From the NCBI GenBank assembly GCA_028284385.1, contig JANQRT010000060.1:310001-374000 (forward strand): a stretch of DNA of 64,000 bases. The letters are read 5' to 3'. The DNA is from Opitutaceae bacterium. GTDB taxonomy: Bacteria; Verrucomicrobiota; Verrucomicrobiia; Opitutales; Opitutaceae. A program made the translations under genes and the position numbers. Below the pieces are notes generated by a model. It made no database searches. It saw only the letters and a list, made by a program, of their open reading frames with translations, and was not told the DNA's origin. Of the stretch, positions 1-8,957 are shown piece after piece; positions within the stretch are counted from its first letter, which is position 1, and the number at the start of each line of letters is the position of its first letter.

Positions 1-16
1 GCGATACGGGCGATAT

Positions 17-421
17 ATGGCCGCTTTGACAGGTGGAAAATTCTACCAATTCGTATCAGAATCAAACAGGTGGACAAGGGAAGCTCTATTGCTTAGAAGG
101 CTAGCGAGACAATATATCGGTAAATCTTGGATATTCGAAGGAGATAAAGAAACGGTTGCCCGATTAAACAAAGAATTGAGCAAGGATCCGCTTATTGATG
201 GGGAGCTTTTGGTGGCCTCCGATTCTATCGTGGAGCCGCTTGAAAATATGGCGAAGCTTAGCATGGAATTTAGCGATATCAGTAAAAATAGAGCGAGTTG
301 TTTTCTGACAATTGAATATGACTATGGTTCGAAAGGTAGAGAGGATAAAGTCGAGCTTGTTCGATTTAACGGCGTTTGGAAAATACAAGAATGGAAATTA
401 TTATGGAGCGATGAAGAATGA
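17..421 (+). CDS. Hypothetical protein, probably 5'-truncated by the window edge
   Basis: A 134-residue reading frame that I do not recognise. The frame stays open upstream of the first ATG to the edge of the window, so the true start may lie outside and the protein may be longer. The visible part is hydrophilic, has no membrane segment, and ends in alternating beta-like stretches (VELVRFNGVWKIQEWKLLW) that resemble the last strands of NTF2-like or SnoaL-like folds; that resemblance is an impression only. It converges with the amidohydrolase gene, whose stop lies about 75 bases downstream. Confidence 0.55.
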   Translation: MAALTGGKFYQFVSESNRWTREALLLRRLARQYIGKSWIFEGDKETVARLNKELSKDPLIDGELLVASDSIVEPLENMAKLSMEFSDISKNRASCFLTIEYDYGSKGREDKVELVRFNGVWKIQEWKLLWSDEE

Positions 422-460
422 GGGGCGAAAGTATTTAGTTTCGCCGAATTCCTGTTCTTT

Positions 461-489
461 ATTTGAACGTTAACCTTTCCGTTTTCTCC
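461..489 (+). repeat. Short dispersed motif (TTGAACgTT-aCC type)
   Basis: The gap between the two convergent genes contains ATTTGAACGTTAACCTTTCC followed by a pyrimidine-rich stretch. It closely resembles the motif at 16508-16537 and 24047-24077. It appears to be one copy of a short intergenic motif family scattered over the left 24 kb. Confidence 0.45.
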
Positions 490-494
490 TGGTC

Positions 495-1778
495 CTACTT
501 GTAGATTTTCCCGTCTTTCATGACGAAGGTCACGTCCTGCATTAGACTGATGTCCTCTAGAGGGTTTCCGTCCACGGCGATGATATCGGCGAACTTGCCA
601 GCCTCGATCGAGCCGAACTCGTCGTCCACTTTAAGCGCTTTTGCCGCAGTCAGAGTGGCAGCCTGCAGAGCTTCGGCTTCGGGCATGCCGCCATTTACCA
701 TATAAATGAACTCCTTGGCATTTTCGCCGTGTGCTGGAACTCCAGTGTCGGTTCCAAACGCGATTTTAACCCCTGCCCGATAAGCCTTTTCGAATGTACC
801 CTGAATTTGGGGACCGATGGAAGCGGCCTTGGGTCGCACTACGGCAGGAAAGAAGCCCGGCTCCTTAGCCTTTTCGGCGACCCACCAACCGGTAGTGATC
901 GTCGGCACGAAATAGGTGCCGCGTTCTGCCATCAGCTTCATCGTGTCGTCGCTCATCAAAGTGCCATGCTCGATGGTGTCGACGCCCGCCAGTATGGCGC
1001 GTCGCATGCCTTCGTCGCCATGAGCGTGAACCGCAACGGTTAGGTTGTAGTCTTTGGCCGTTTCCACAATAGCCTTCAACTCGTCATCCATGAATTGCGG
1101 ATTCTGCCCGCTTTTGGCCAAGCTCAGGACGCCTCCCGTGGCCGTGATTTTTATCACGTCCGATCCGTCTTTGTAGCGCTGGCGAACGGCTTCTCGGGCT
1201 TCGTAGGGGCCATTTGCCACGCCATCGACCGGATCAGGGCTGCCCATGATGTCGTAGGTGATTCCGTTGGTAGGATCGGCATGCCCGCCGGTAGTAGCAA
1301 TCGATTTGCCAGCCGCGTAAACTCTTGGCCCATCGACCAGGCCTGCTTTGATTGCTTTGCGTAAGGAGATGCATACGCGGTGCTGGTCTCCCAGATCGCG
1401 CACCGATGTGAATCCCGACAGGAGGGTTATTTTCGCGTTGCGAACGGCTCTAAAGGCGTAGTCTGCTGGGTTGAGGAAAAATTTTTCGGCGTAGGTCCTT
1501 TTCGAATACTCCTTGCTCAGATGCACGTGTAGATCGAACAAGCCAGGCAGTACCGTCTTTTCGCGCAAATCGATAACCTGGTCTTCGCCTTTACTCCCGC
1601 TGATAAAACCCCTTTCGATCGACTGGATCTTGCTGCCCTTGACGACAACCGTAACGTCTTCAAGAAGCTCGCCAGAAACTGAGTCGAAAAGCCTACCAGA
1701 CTGGATATAGGTGGCGGCAAAAGCCGAGTTGGCTAAGAAAGCGGCAAAGAGGAGAAACAGGGCACGAAACGATTGCAT
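495..1778 (-). CDS. Secreted metal-dependent amidohydrolase (prolidase/imidazolonepropionase-like)
   Basis: Amidohydrolase-superfamily enzyme of 427 residues that probably hydrolyses an amide or dipeptide bond in the periplasm; the substrate cannot be told from sequence. It starts with a clear signal peptide ([21 protein letters not shown]). The metal-binding pattern is complete in order: FDLHVHLS (first two histidines), [11 protein letters not shown] (bridging lysine region), AVHAHG and IEHGT (two more histidines), and FGTDTG (aspartate). An N-terminal beta-sandwich precedes the barrel, and the chain ends in the usual [17 protein letters not shown] strand. Length is normal for the family. 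It is divergent from the RND operon, with about 360 bases between. Confidence 0.88.
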   Translation of the reverse strand: MQSFRALFLLFAAFLANSAFAATYIQSGRLFDSVSGELLEDVTVVVKGSKIQSIERGFISGSKGEDQVIDLREKTVLPGLFDLHVHLSKEYSKRTYAEKFFLNPADYAFRAVRNAKITLLSGFTSVRDLGDQHRVCISLRKAIKAGLVDGPRVYAAGKSIATTGGHADPTNGITYDIMGSPDPVDGVANGPYEAREAVRQRYKDGSDVIKITATGGVLSLAKSGQNPQFMDDELKAIVETAKDYNLTVAVHAHGDEGMRRAILAGVDTIEHGTLMSDDTMKLMAERGTYFVPTITTGWWVAEKAKEPGFFPAVVRPKAASIGPQIQGTFEKAYRAGVKIAFGTDTGVPAHGENAKEFIYMVNGGMPEAEALQAATLTAAKALKVDDEFGSIEAGKFADIIAVDGNPLEDISLMQDVTFVMKDGKIYK

Positions 1779-2138
1779 CCGCCCACATCAAAGAAAAATG
1801 GAGCTCATGTCGAAATCATTAATTGGCAAAAGGTTTTGAGCTTTGAGTATTAAGTTGGAAGGCGATATGGAGCTGTCGGGAGGCCTTGAATTGCCATAAT
1901 TGAGCCCGGAGTTGTTGTGGAAAAAGAAAATACATCTACTCCTCTTTGGACGGAACCAGTCTTCTTTGCGAGGCTGTGTGGAAAGTAGAGGTCTGTCCCT
2001 ATTTGAATTCGGTCTTTGGATACATTCGCTAGGATGTGAAAACCGAATATTATTTCTTCGCATCCCTCCGTTTTCGAAGAATGATTATCCGTTCTAAGAG
2101 ATTGCCTCGAGGGTGAAGTTCCTATTGCATGGCGGGGC
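1779..2138. other. Divergent intergenic region with a weak repeat fragment
   Basis: This 360-base gap must hold the promoters of both divergent units. I see no convincing paired -35/-10 boxes. Around 2012-2040 the text ctttggatacattcgctagg resembles the 3' part of the dispersed repeat found at 13645-13875 and 15811-16032 (ttctggatacgctcgc), so it may be a repeat remnant. No coding sequence is supported. Confidence 0.35.
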
Positions 2139-3383
2139 ATGGCAAAATTCGTTTTCATGAAAGCGCTGAGAATCTTGCTGCCCCTTGTCGTGTTCATCGT
2201 TGCTGTCGCTGTATCCTGGTGGATTATCGCCTCTAAGCCGGAACCACGCCAGCGGGAGTTTAAAGCTCAGCTGCCTAAGGTAGAGGTTTTGAACCTTGTG
2301 CCTACCGACTATCAGGTGGTCCTCGATTCGCAGGGAACGGTGCGAGCCCGGACTTCGAGCAATTTGATTCCCGAGGTAAGAGGCCGAGTGCTGGAGATCT
2401 CCCCGAAATTCCGCGAAGGAGGCTGGTTTGAAAAGGGCGATATGCTCCTGCAGATCGATCCGCACGAGTACCGGACGGAAGTTGTGATAGCGAAGGCGAA
2501 CCTGGCTCAGATGGAATTGGATCTGGCGGAAGAGGAGGCTCGCGCCGAGCAAGCGGTTCTCGATTGGAAACGGCTCGAAAACGGCGATGTTCCGAACGAC
2601 CTGGTACTGCGAAATCCTCAGTTGAAGCGGGCCCAGGCCTTTGTTGACTCGGCCAAGGCGCGCCTCGAGACCGCTGAACGGAATCTCAAGCTGACTAAGA
2701 TCATCGCTCCGTACGAGGGGCGCGTGCTTTCCCAAAATGTAGACGTGGGGCAGTACGTGACCCCGGGGACGCAATTGGCTCGCATCTATGCGGTGGATTT
2801 CGCGGAAGTGCGGATGCCGCTAACGGAGACGCAGCTGTCGTTCCTCGATCTCCCTGAAATCTACCAGGGCGAACCGTCTAACATCAGCGATGGTCCCAAT
2901 GTTGTTTTCTCGTCTACCATCGCCGGCAAGACTTACGAATGGAGCGGGCGTGTTGTTCGAGCGGCGGGAAGCTTTGATCCCTTGACGCGGCAGCTGTTCG
3001 TCATCGCTCAAGTGCGGAATCCGTATCAACGCAGCCATGACGACCGGCCGCCTTTGAAGTCGGGCTCCTTTGTTCGGGCGAAGATCCGAGGTAAGACGCT
3101 CGAGAATGTTTTCGAAATTCCAAGAAAACTGCTACGGGAGAATTCCTTTCTCCTGACCGTCGATCGCGAAAATCGGCTTCGCCGCAAAACGGTGAACATC
3201 GTCTGGCAGAACGACGAGTCGATCATCGTGGACGAGGGCTTGAAGAAGGGAGAGCGAATTTGCCTTACCGATGTGCCTTTCGCGGTGGAAGGGCTTCCCG
3301 TCGCGATTAGAGGCGCGCCCGGTAGCGCGGAACCAGAACGGAAACCTAGGCGCAAGGCTCAGACCAATGATCCGAGCAGCTAA
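2139..3383 (+). CDS. RND efflux periplasmic adaptor (membrane fusion protein)
   Basis: Adaptor subunit (HlyD/AcrA-type, 414 residues) that would link the inner-membrane pump to an outer-membrane channel. The N terminus has a single hydrophobic anchor (ILLPLVVFIVAVAVSWWII). A barrel-sandwich half (GTVRARTSSNLIPEVRGRV), a helical hairpin rich in Ala/Glu, and the second lipoyl half (ITKIIAPYEGRVLSQNVDVGQYV-like) follow, then the beta-barrel. The C terminus is basic and low in complexity. A second in-frame ATG at 2157 would give MKALRILLP and is a plausible alternative start. The permease gene follows 38 bases downstream, so the two are probably co-transcribed. No outer-membrane factor gene is nearby. 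Confidence 0.9.
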   Translation: MAKFVFMKALRILLPLVVFIVAVAVSWWIIASKPEPRQREFKAQLPKVEVLNLVPTDYQVVLDSQGTVRARTSSNLIPEVRGRVLEISPKFREGGWFEKGDMLLQIDPHEYRTEVVIAKANLAQMELDLAEEEARAEQAVLDWKRLENGDVPNDLVLRNPQLKRAQAFVDSAKARLETAERNLKLTKIIAPYEGRVLSQNVDVGQYVTPGTQLARIYAVDFAEVRMPLTETQLSFLDLPEIYQGEPSNISDGPNVVFSSTIAGKTYEWSGRVVRAAGSFDPLTRQLFVIAQVRNPYQRSHDDRPPLKSGSFVRAKIRGKTLENVFEIPRKLLRENSFLLTVDRENRLRRKTVNIVWQNDESIIVDEGLKKGERICLTDVPFAVEGLPVAIRGAPGSAEPERKPRRKAQTNDPSS

Positions 3384-3421
3384 CGCCTGACAACCTCACC
3401 ACCCCATTACCCCTTCGAGAT

Positions 3422-6400
3422 ATGCATAGTGTAATTGCCTGGTTTGCCCGAAATGGAGTCGCGGCCAATTTGCTGATGGTCGCCATCGTCGGGTCTGGCA
3501 TGTGGTCGCTTTCGAACCGGATAATCCTGCAAGACTTTCCGGATGTGCCGGATCGTACCATTACGGTATCGGTTTCCTATCGCGGATCGACTCCCGGCGA
3601 GATCGAGCAGTCCATCCTGACTCGTGTGGAAGAAGCGCTCTACGATATCGAAGGTATCGAGGAAATGGATGCGACCGCAAATGCGAATACGGGACGCGTC
3701 ACCATTGAAATCGAAGAGGGCTACGATTTGAGCGAGAAGCTCAATGAGGTGACCAATCGCATTTCCGCTATCCGTACTTTTCCGCCCGATGCTGAGCGTC
3801 CTCAAATTAGTCTGCGAGCTCGTTCCGAACGCGTCATCACCATGGTGCTTTCCGGCGATTTGAGCGAAAAGGAGCTTAAGGTATTGGGAGAGCAAATACG
3901 TGATGAAGTAGCGAATCTGCCTGAGATCACGGTGGCCACCTTGAAGGCGACGCGGCCCTATGAAATCGCCATCGAAGTTTCCGAGCAGACATTGCGTCAG
4001 TACGGGCTCACCTTTGATCAAGTCACCCGCGCCATACGAACGTCTTCGGTCGATCTCTCTGCGGGAAGCGTCAAGACCGAGACCGGCCGCATCCTTCTTC
4101 GTACTAATCAGCAGGCCTACGACTACGATGATTTTGCCGACATCACCGTCCTGACTCGAGCTAATGGCACTCGGATATCACTCGGCGATATCGCCCAAGT
4201 GATCGATGGATTCGATGAGACGCCGATCGTGGCGAACTTCAATGGCGATCGCGCCATAGCGATCGATATTTTCCGGACCGGGACGCAAAGCGTCATCGAG
4301 GTCGGCAACACGGTCAAAGAGTTCGTCGCATGGAAGCAGGAACGGCTTCCGGAGGGCATCACGCTGACTTACTGGAGCGACAGTGCTGAACGGGTCAAGG
4401 CGCGCATCAGCACCCTGGCCAGCAGCGCTATCCAGGGCTTTATACTGGTGTTGATAGTATTGTCGCTTTTCCTCCGGCCGACGCTGGCGTTTTGGGTGGC
4501 TCTGGGAATTCCTATCGCATTTTCCGGCGCCTTTTTCCTGCTGCCCTACATGGGGGTGACGATCAACGTGGTCGTCCTGCTCGCCTTCATAACCACTCTT
4601 GGTATAGTGGTGGACGATGCCATCGTGACGGGCGAGAATGTGTTCCAGCACATGCAGCGAGGAGCGAAGCCTTTGACCGCCGCCATCAGGGGCACTCAGG
4701 AGGTCTCGATTCCGGTGTTCTTCGGCGTGGCCACCACCATGGTCGCCTTTGTTCCCTTGTCCTTGATGTCGGGGCGATTTGGAGCCTTTTTCACCAACAT
4801 CCCCTTGATTGTAGTGCCCGTGCTTTTCTTTTCGCTTATCGAATCGAAACTGATTTTGCCGGCCCACTTGAAGCACTGTTCCCATTTGGTGGATACGAAG
4901 GCGAGCCGGAATCCGTTCACTCGTTTTCAGAGGTTCTTCTCTGATGGGCTGGAGCGAGTGGTCATGAAGTATTATCGCCCAATGCTGAATTGGGCTTTGG
5001 TGAACCGCTACCTTTCGATGTCGCTCTTCGTTGGCTTTCTCCTTATATTCCTGGCCCTGGTGTTGGGAGAGCGAATCGGCTATCGACAGAGACCAAGCGT
5101 TCCGCGGGATACGACGACGATTACGCTGCGTATGCCTGCTGGCACTACCTTCGAGACGACTCTAGCGAAGGTCGGGCTGATCGAGACGGCTGCCTTGGGC
5201 TTGAAGGAGAAAGTGAACCAGCGTTTTGGCGAAACGGTGATTCGAAACATCTTCGCGACGGCGGGTGGACAGCCCTTCGGCGGCTCGCCTTTCGCCGCTG
5301 CTGAAGCGTCGGGAGTGGATGAGATCGGCGAGGTGATCATCGAAATAGCCCCATCGGAGAGCAGCTCGGCGGGTTATAGCAGTCGCCAGCTGGTGGGCGA
5401 GCTGAGAAAACTGGTTCCTCCCATCCCGGAGGCCGAACAGCTGAGCTTTTCATTTGAGAGAGGCGGAAGCGATGGAGCCATGAACTTCGAGCTCATACAT
5501 CCGGATATCGACATGCTCAAAGCCGCCTCGGCGGACTTGCAGAAGAAGCTGGCTTCCTACGAAGGCTTGTTTGATATCGGCGATTCCTATGAGAATGCGA
5601 GCGACGAATTCGGCTTGGATCTGAAGCCGGAGGCGGAGTATCTGGGGATTACCGCTTCCAATCTCGCTCAACAGGTGCGTACTGCTTTTTTCGGTACAGA
5701 AGCCCAGCGCATCCAGAGAGGTCGCGACGAAGTCCGCGTAATGGTTCGCTATCCTAAAGAGGATCGCCGCTCGCTGGCATCGTTGCAGAGCATGATGATT
5801 CGTACGGCCGACGGGACGGAAGTTCCTTTCGAAACGGTGGCAGAAGTGGTGCCCGGAAAGAGCATGCCCTCCATTCGGCGCGTCGACCGCAAACGCATCA
5901 TCCAAGTGAGCGCGGATGGCGATACTGATAAGATGGACATCGAATCGATAGAGGTCGAGATCCTGGAGGAATTTCTGCCTCAATTGATCGAGGCAAAGTA
6001 TCCAGGTATGGAATACGACGTGCGCGGACGAGCCGCCGAGGCGCGTGACAACAATCGGGAGATGATTACGGGGATCTACTTTGTGCTAGCGGTGATCTAC
6101 GCTCTGTTAGCAATACCCTTCAGGAGCTATTTCCAGCCCATTATCGTCATGTCGGCTATACCTTTCGGAGTGGTCGGAGCGATCATGGGCCACTGGCTCA
6201 TGGCCCTGATCTTCAATTGGAATGGGGGAAGCCCGAATCTGTATCAATCCTCAATCTTCGGGATGATGGCTTTGTCGGGCGTGGTCGTGAACGATAGTCT
6301 CATTATGGTCCATTTTATGAATACGAAGGTGCGGGAGGGGCTTTCCTTGAATGAGGCCGTTAGGCTAGCAGGCGTAAGACGCTTCCGCCCCATTCTGCTT

Positions 6401-6649
6401 ACCTCGCTCACCACCTTTTTCGGCCTGGCTCCCTTGATGTTCGACAAGCATCCGACCTCGTCCTTTCTCATTCCAATGGCGATCTCTCTAGGCTGGGGAA
6501 TTGTATTCGCCACCATGATTACGCTGGTACTCATACCGGTCTTCGTGCTGGTCACCGACGACGTCAAAACAGCCTTCTGCAAGCTCTACAACATCGAGAG
6601 AAAACCTCACGAAGAGGAAGAGGAACAAGAGCTTGCCTCGCAAGCGTGA
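3422..6649 (+). CDS. RND efflux transporter permease (AcrB/HAE1 superfamily)
   Basis: Proton-driven inner-membrane pump of 1075 residues, normal for the AcrB/MdtB type. Both halves of the duplicated fold are visible: an N-terminal helix, a periplasmic porter domain, then a block of membrane helices. The intramembrane acidic pair is present in GIVVDDAIVTGENV of the first half, and the second half has the matching SGVVVNDSLIMVHFMN. The C terminus ends in an acidic cytoplasmic tail (EEEEEQE). The substrate cannot be inferred. A diverged copy of the last 100 codons lies at 16031-16334 as a pseudogene. Confidence 0.93.
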   Translation: MHSVIAWFARNGVAANLLMVAIVGSGMWSLSNRIILQDFPDVPDRTITVSVSYRGSTPGEIEQSILTRVEEALYDIEGIEEMDATANANTGRVTIEIEEGYDLSEKLNEVTNRISAIRTFPPDAERPQISLRARSERVITMVLSGDLSEKELKVLGEQIRDEVANLPEITVATLKATRPYEIAIEVSEQTLRQYGLTFDQVTRAIRTSSVDLSAGSVKTETGRILLRTNQQAYDYDDFADITVLTRANGTRISLGDIAQVIDGFDETPIVANFNGDRAIAIDIFRTGTQSVIEVGNTVKEFVAWKQERLPEGITLTYWSDSAERVKARISTLASSAIQGFILVLIVLSLFLRPTLAFWVALGIPIAFSGAFFLLPYMGVTINVVVLLAFITTLGIVVDDAIVTGENVFQHMQRGAKPLTAAIRGTQEVSIPVFFGVATTMVAFVPLSLMSGRFGAFFTNIPLIVVPVLFFSLIESKLILPAHLKHCSHLVDTKASRNPFTRFQRFFSDGLERVVMKYYRPMLNWALVNRYLSMSLFVGFLLIFLALVLGERIGYRQRPSVPRDTTTITLRMPAGTTFETTLAKVGLIETAALGLKEKVNQRFGETVIRNIFATAGGQPFGGSPFAAAEASGVDEIGEVIIEIAPSESSSAGYSSRQLVGELRKLVPPIPEAEQLSFSFERGGSDGAMNFELIHPDIDMLKAASADLQKKLASYEGLFDIGDSYENASDEFGLDLKPEAEYLGITASNLAQQVRTAFFGTEAQRIQRGRDEVRVMVRYPKEDRRSLASLQSMMIRTADGTEVPFETVAEVVPGKSMPSIRRVDRKRIIQVSADGDTDKMDIESIEVEILEEFLPQLIEAKYPGMEYDVRGRAAEARDNNREMITGIYFVLAVIYALLAIPFRSYFQPIIVMSAIPFGVVGAIMGHWLMALIFNWNGGSPNLYQSSIFGMMALSGVVVNDSLIMVHFMNTKVREGLSLNEAVRLAGVRRFRPILLTSLTTFFGLAPLMFDKHPTSSFLIPMAISLGWGIVFATMITLVLIPVFVLVTDDVKTAFCKLYNIERKPHEEEEEQELASQA

Positions 6650-6853
6650 GTTCAAGTGATCCATCTGGACCGTCTAGGTTTAAACATTGATTCCTGGTGC
6701 TATTGCAGATTGGCATATCTGTTGCCCTTCCCGTGTATCCTCACCTTAGTTTTCAAAAAATAGTAAAAATATAGTTGTATAGAAGGGAAAATTTAGCATA
6801 TTTATAAGTGTTAAGCCTTTTTTCTCACCCTAAAATCCCTAGTTTTCCCTCCT
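6650..6853. other. AT-rich intergenic region
   Basis: About 200 bases between the pump operon and the papain-like gene. The right half (6750-6850) is strongly AT-rich and probably carries the promoter of the downstream pair, but no clear -35/-10 pair can be chosen. TTTAAACATTGATTCC at 6679-6694 resembles the short dispersed motif of this window. Confidence 0.3.
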
Positions 6854-8926
6854 ATGCCTGCTCGCCAAACTCAAATAGGCGGTCTTCAGCTAACCCTGGA
6901 TGCTCGCCCTGATCGTATTGATCTTAGAGATCGTGTCTATCTACCTCGACTTCGCTCTCTACCTCCCTCGAGTCCCACTCCATCTGAAATGGGAAAAGGG
7001 ATACCAAAGTATCGTAAGCTCATTTTAGACCAAGGCCTGGAAGGAGCCTGCACGGGTTACGGTTTAGCCGCCATGATCAATTATCTCATCTTTCGCCTCC
7101 AAGCGACCGGTAGTGAATTCAACTCGAAGTTTTCTCTGGTGAGCCCGCAGATGCTCTACCGGCTGGCTCAATTGTATGATGAATGGCCTGGAGAGGACTA
7201 TGAAGGCTCTAGCTGCCGCGGAGCCATGAAGGGCTGGCACAAGCACGGCGTTTGCAGCTATGAAAGTTGGCAGAAGCGAAACGGTGAAGTTGAAATTAAG
7301 CCGAGCTGGCGTGAAGAGGCTCCTTTTATTCCACTCGGTGCCTATTATCGGATCAACAAGGATTCGATTAGCGACATGCAATCAGCTATTTTCGAGACAG
7401 GTGCTATCTATGTATCCTGCGACGTCTTCGATTATTGGGGTGTGGATAAAAATTCTAAGCCAAGAACCAAAGACGGTTTGCCCATCATAGCCGACAATGG
7501 CAACGGTGGCGAGGGGGGAGGACACGCTTTCTGCATTGTGGGCTATCGACCTGAAGGATTTCTTGTTCAAAATTCCTGGGGTCCGAGCTGGGGTAAAGGC
7601 GGCTTTGCCATTTTAACATACGATGAATGGGTCAGTCATGGTGCGGATGCTTGGGTAGCTACCCTGGGAGCTCCTTGCCTCACAAGTTCTGGCTTTAATC
7701 AGGCTTCCAAAAAACCTGTAGCGCTCGCTCCTGCCACTTATCGGGAGAGTATTCCTTCGCTGGATACGATTGTTAAAGACAGCAAGAAAATTCAACCCAT
7801 AGATCCTTATCAACACATGCTATTGTTGGGAAATGATGGAGGAGCTTTACAAAATCGCCATATAGAAGCCTTCGACGTGGAGAACGCGGCTAACATTGTC
7901 CTACTCTCGAATCCAAGGAAATGGTTTAGTCAAAAGAAGCTGAAGAAGAAGAGAATTGTATTTTATTTCCATGGCGGGCTAAACAGCGAAAATGCGGCCG
8001 CCTTGCGGGCGGCTAATATGGTGCCTATATTTTTGCGGAAGAATATCTATCCAATATTCATAGCATGGCAGACTGGGCCTTTGGAAACAATCCGGCATCA
8101 GCTTACAGATCATTTTGCAGGTCTGTTTGGGAAACGTTTTCCGGACGAGGGCATTGGAGATTGGTTTGCAGAACGGAAACGAAAAATTCGCGAGCGTATT
8201 GATCGTACCATAGAATCTACGTGCCGAGGCTTTGCCGTTCGTGGCCTATGGTCAGAAATGAAAGAGAATGCGCAACGCTCTACTCTAGACGGGCATGGCA
8301 TGGATTTAGCAGTGGATCGCTTAGCAGAATTATGCCAAGAAGAGGTATCCATTCATTTGATAGGCCATTCAGCGGGCTCCATTATTATTGGCTCCTTACT
8401 AGAGAAGTTTCTAGAGTTGAAACTGAAAGCCGCAAGCTGCCATCTCTACGCTCCAGCCTGCACGGTTCCCTTTGCTATTGATAAATACGTTCCTGCGACA
8501 AGTGAGGGTGCCTTAGATCTATCGCAATTTCACATTGATTTGATGGACGACGAACGCGAGCGAGCCGATACTACCGGAGCCATAGGCGGTGTTCCCATTT
8601 ACGGACGTTCTCTTCTTTACTTGGTCAGTTTCGCCCTTGAAGAACACCGCAAGACGCCTCTATTGGGTATGGAAAATGCCTGGAATCCTACTCTTCTCAA
8701 GGGGAAGTCAGGTATTGAATATCAGACTTTTGAAGACGATCTAAAATTACTTTGGAAGGTTTTCGGAAGGAAGGGAAAAAAGCTTGGAAGCTACACGCTC
8801 CACACTAAGGACAGAGCCCAAGTAGCGACACGCGATGGATCCAGCATACCCCTCGCGCACGGATCGTTCGACGACGACAGGGAAGTAGTTGATACTACAA
8901 TACAAAGAATACTGAAAGCTCCCTAG
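6854..8926 (+). CDS. Fusion of papain-like (C1) cysteine peptidase and alpha/beta hydrolase
   Basis: A 690-residue two-domain protein. The first 275 residues match the papain fold: QGLEGACTGYG carries the candidate nucleophile Cys66, GGHAFCIVGY the His224, and VQNSWGPSWGKGG the Asn240. The second half reads as an alpha/beta hydrolase: KRIVFYFHGGLNS (oxyanion-hole strand, about 367-378) and SIHLIGHSAGS with the nucleophile elbow Ser506. The third acid/histidine of that domain is not certain. There is no signal peptide and no propeptide, so it is probably cytosolic. The next gene starts 31 bases downstream and is probably in the same operon. Acting as a peptidase plus esterase/lipase is inference from motifs. 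Confidence 0.8.
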   Translation: MPARQTQIGGLQLTLDARPDRIDLRDRVYLPRLRSLPPSSPTPSEMGKGIPKYRKLILDQGLEGACTGYGLAAMINYLIFRLQATGSEFNSKFSLVSPQMLYRLAQLYDEWPGEDYEGSSCRGAMKGWHKHGVCSYESWQKRNGEVEIKPSWREEAPFIPLGAYYRINKDSISDMQSAIFETGAIYVSCDVFDYWGVDKNSKPRTKDGLPIIADNGNGGEGGGHAFCIVGYRPEGFLVQNSWGPSWGKGGFAILTYDEWVSHGADAWVATLGAPCLTSSGFNQASKKPVALAPATYRESIPSLDTIVKDSKKIQPIDPYQHMLLLGNDGGALQNRHIEAFDVENAANIVLLSNPRKWFSQKKLKKKRIVFYFHGGLNSENAAALRAANMVPIFLRKNIYPIFIAWQTGPLETIRHQLTDHFAGLFGKRFPDEGIGDWFAERKRKIRERIDRTIESTCRGFAVRGLWSEMKENAQRSTLDGHGMDLAVDRLAELCQEEVSIHLIGHSAGSIIIGSLLEKFLELKLKAASCHLYAPACTVPFAIDKYVPATSEGALDLSQFHIDLMDDERERADTTGAIGGVPIYGRSLLYLVSFALEEHRKTPLLGMENAWNPTLLKGKSGIEYQTFEDDLKLLWKVFGRKGKKLGSYTLHTKDRAQVATRDGSSIPLAHGSFDDDREVVDTTIQRILKAP

Positions 8927-8957
8927 CTAAATAAATCTCTTTAAACCAACTACCTGT

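Noticed and set aside
1900..2097. 65-codon frame in the divergent gap next to the RND adaptor
   Set aside because: It overlaps the region that must hold promoters and contains a probable repeat fragment; there is no ribosome-binding site.
4178..4885. 235-codon minus-strand frame inside the RND permease gene
   Set aside because: It is antisense to clear permease coding sequence, and its translation is His/Gln/Arg-rich without domain features.
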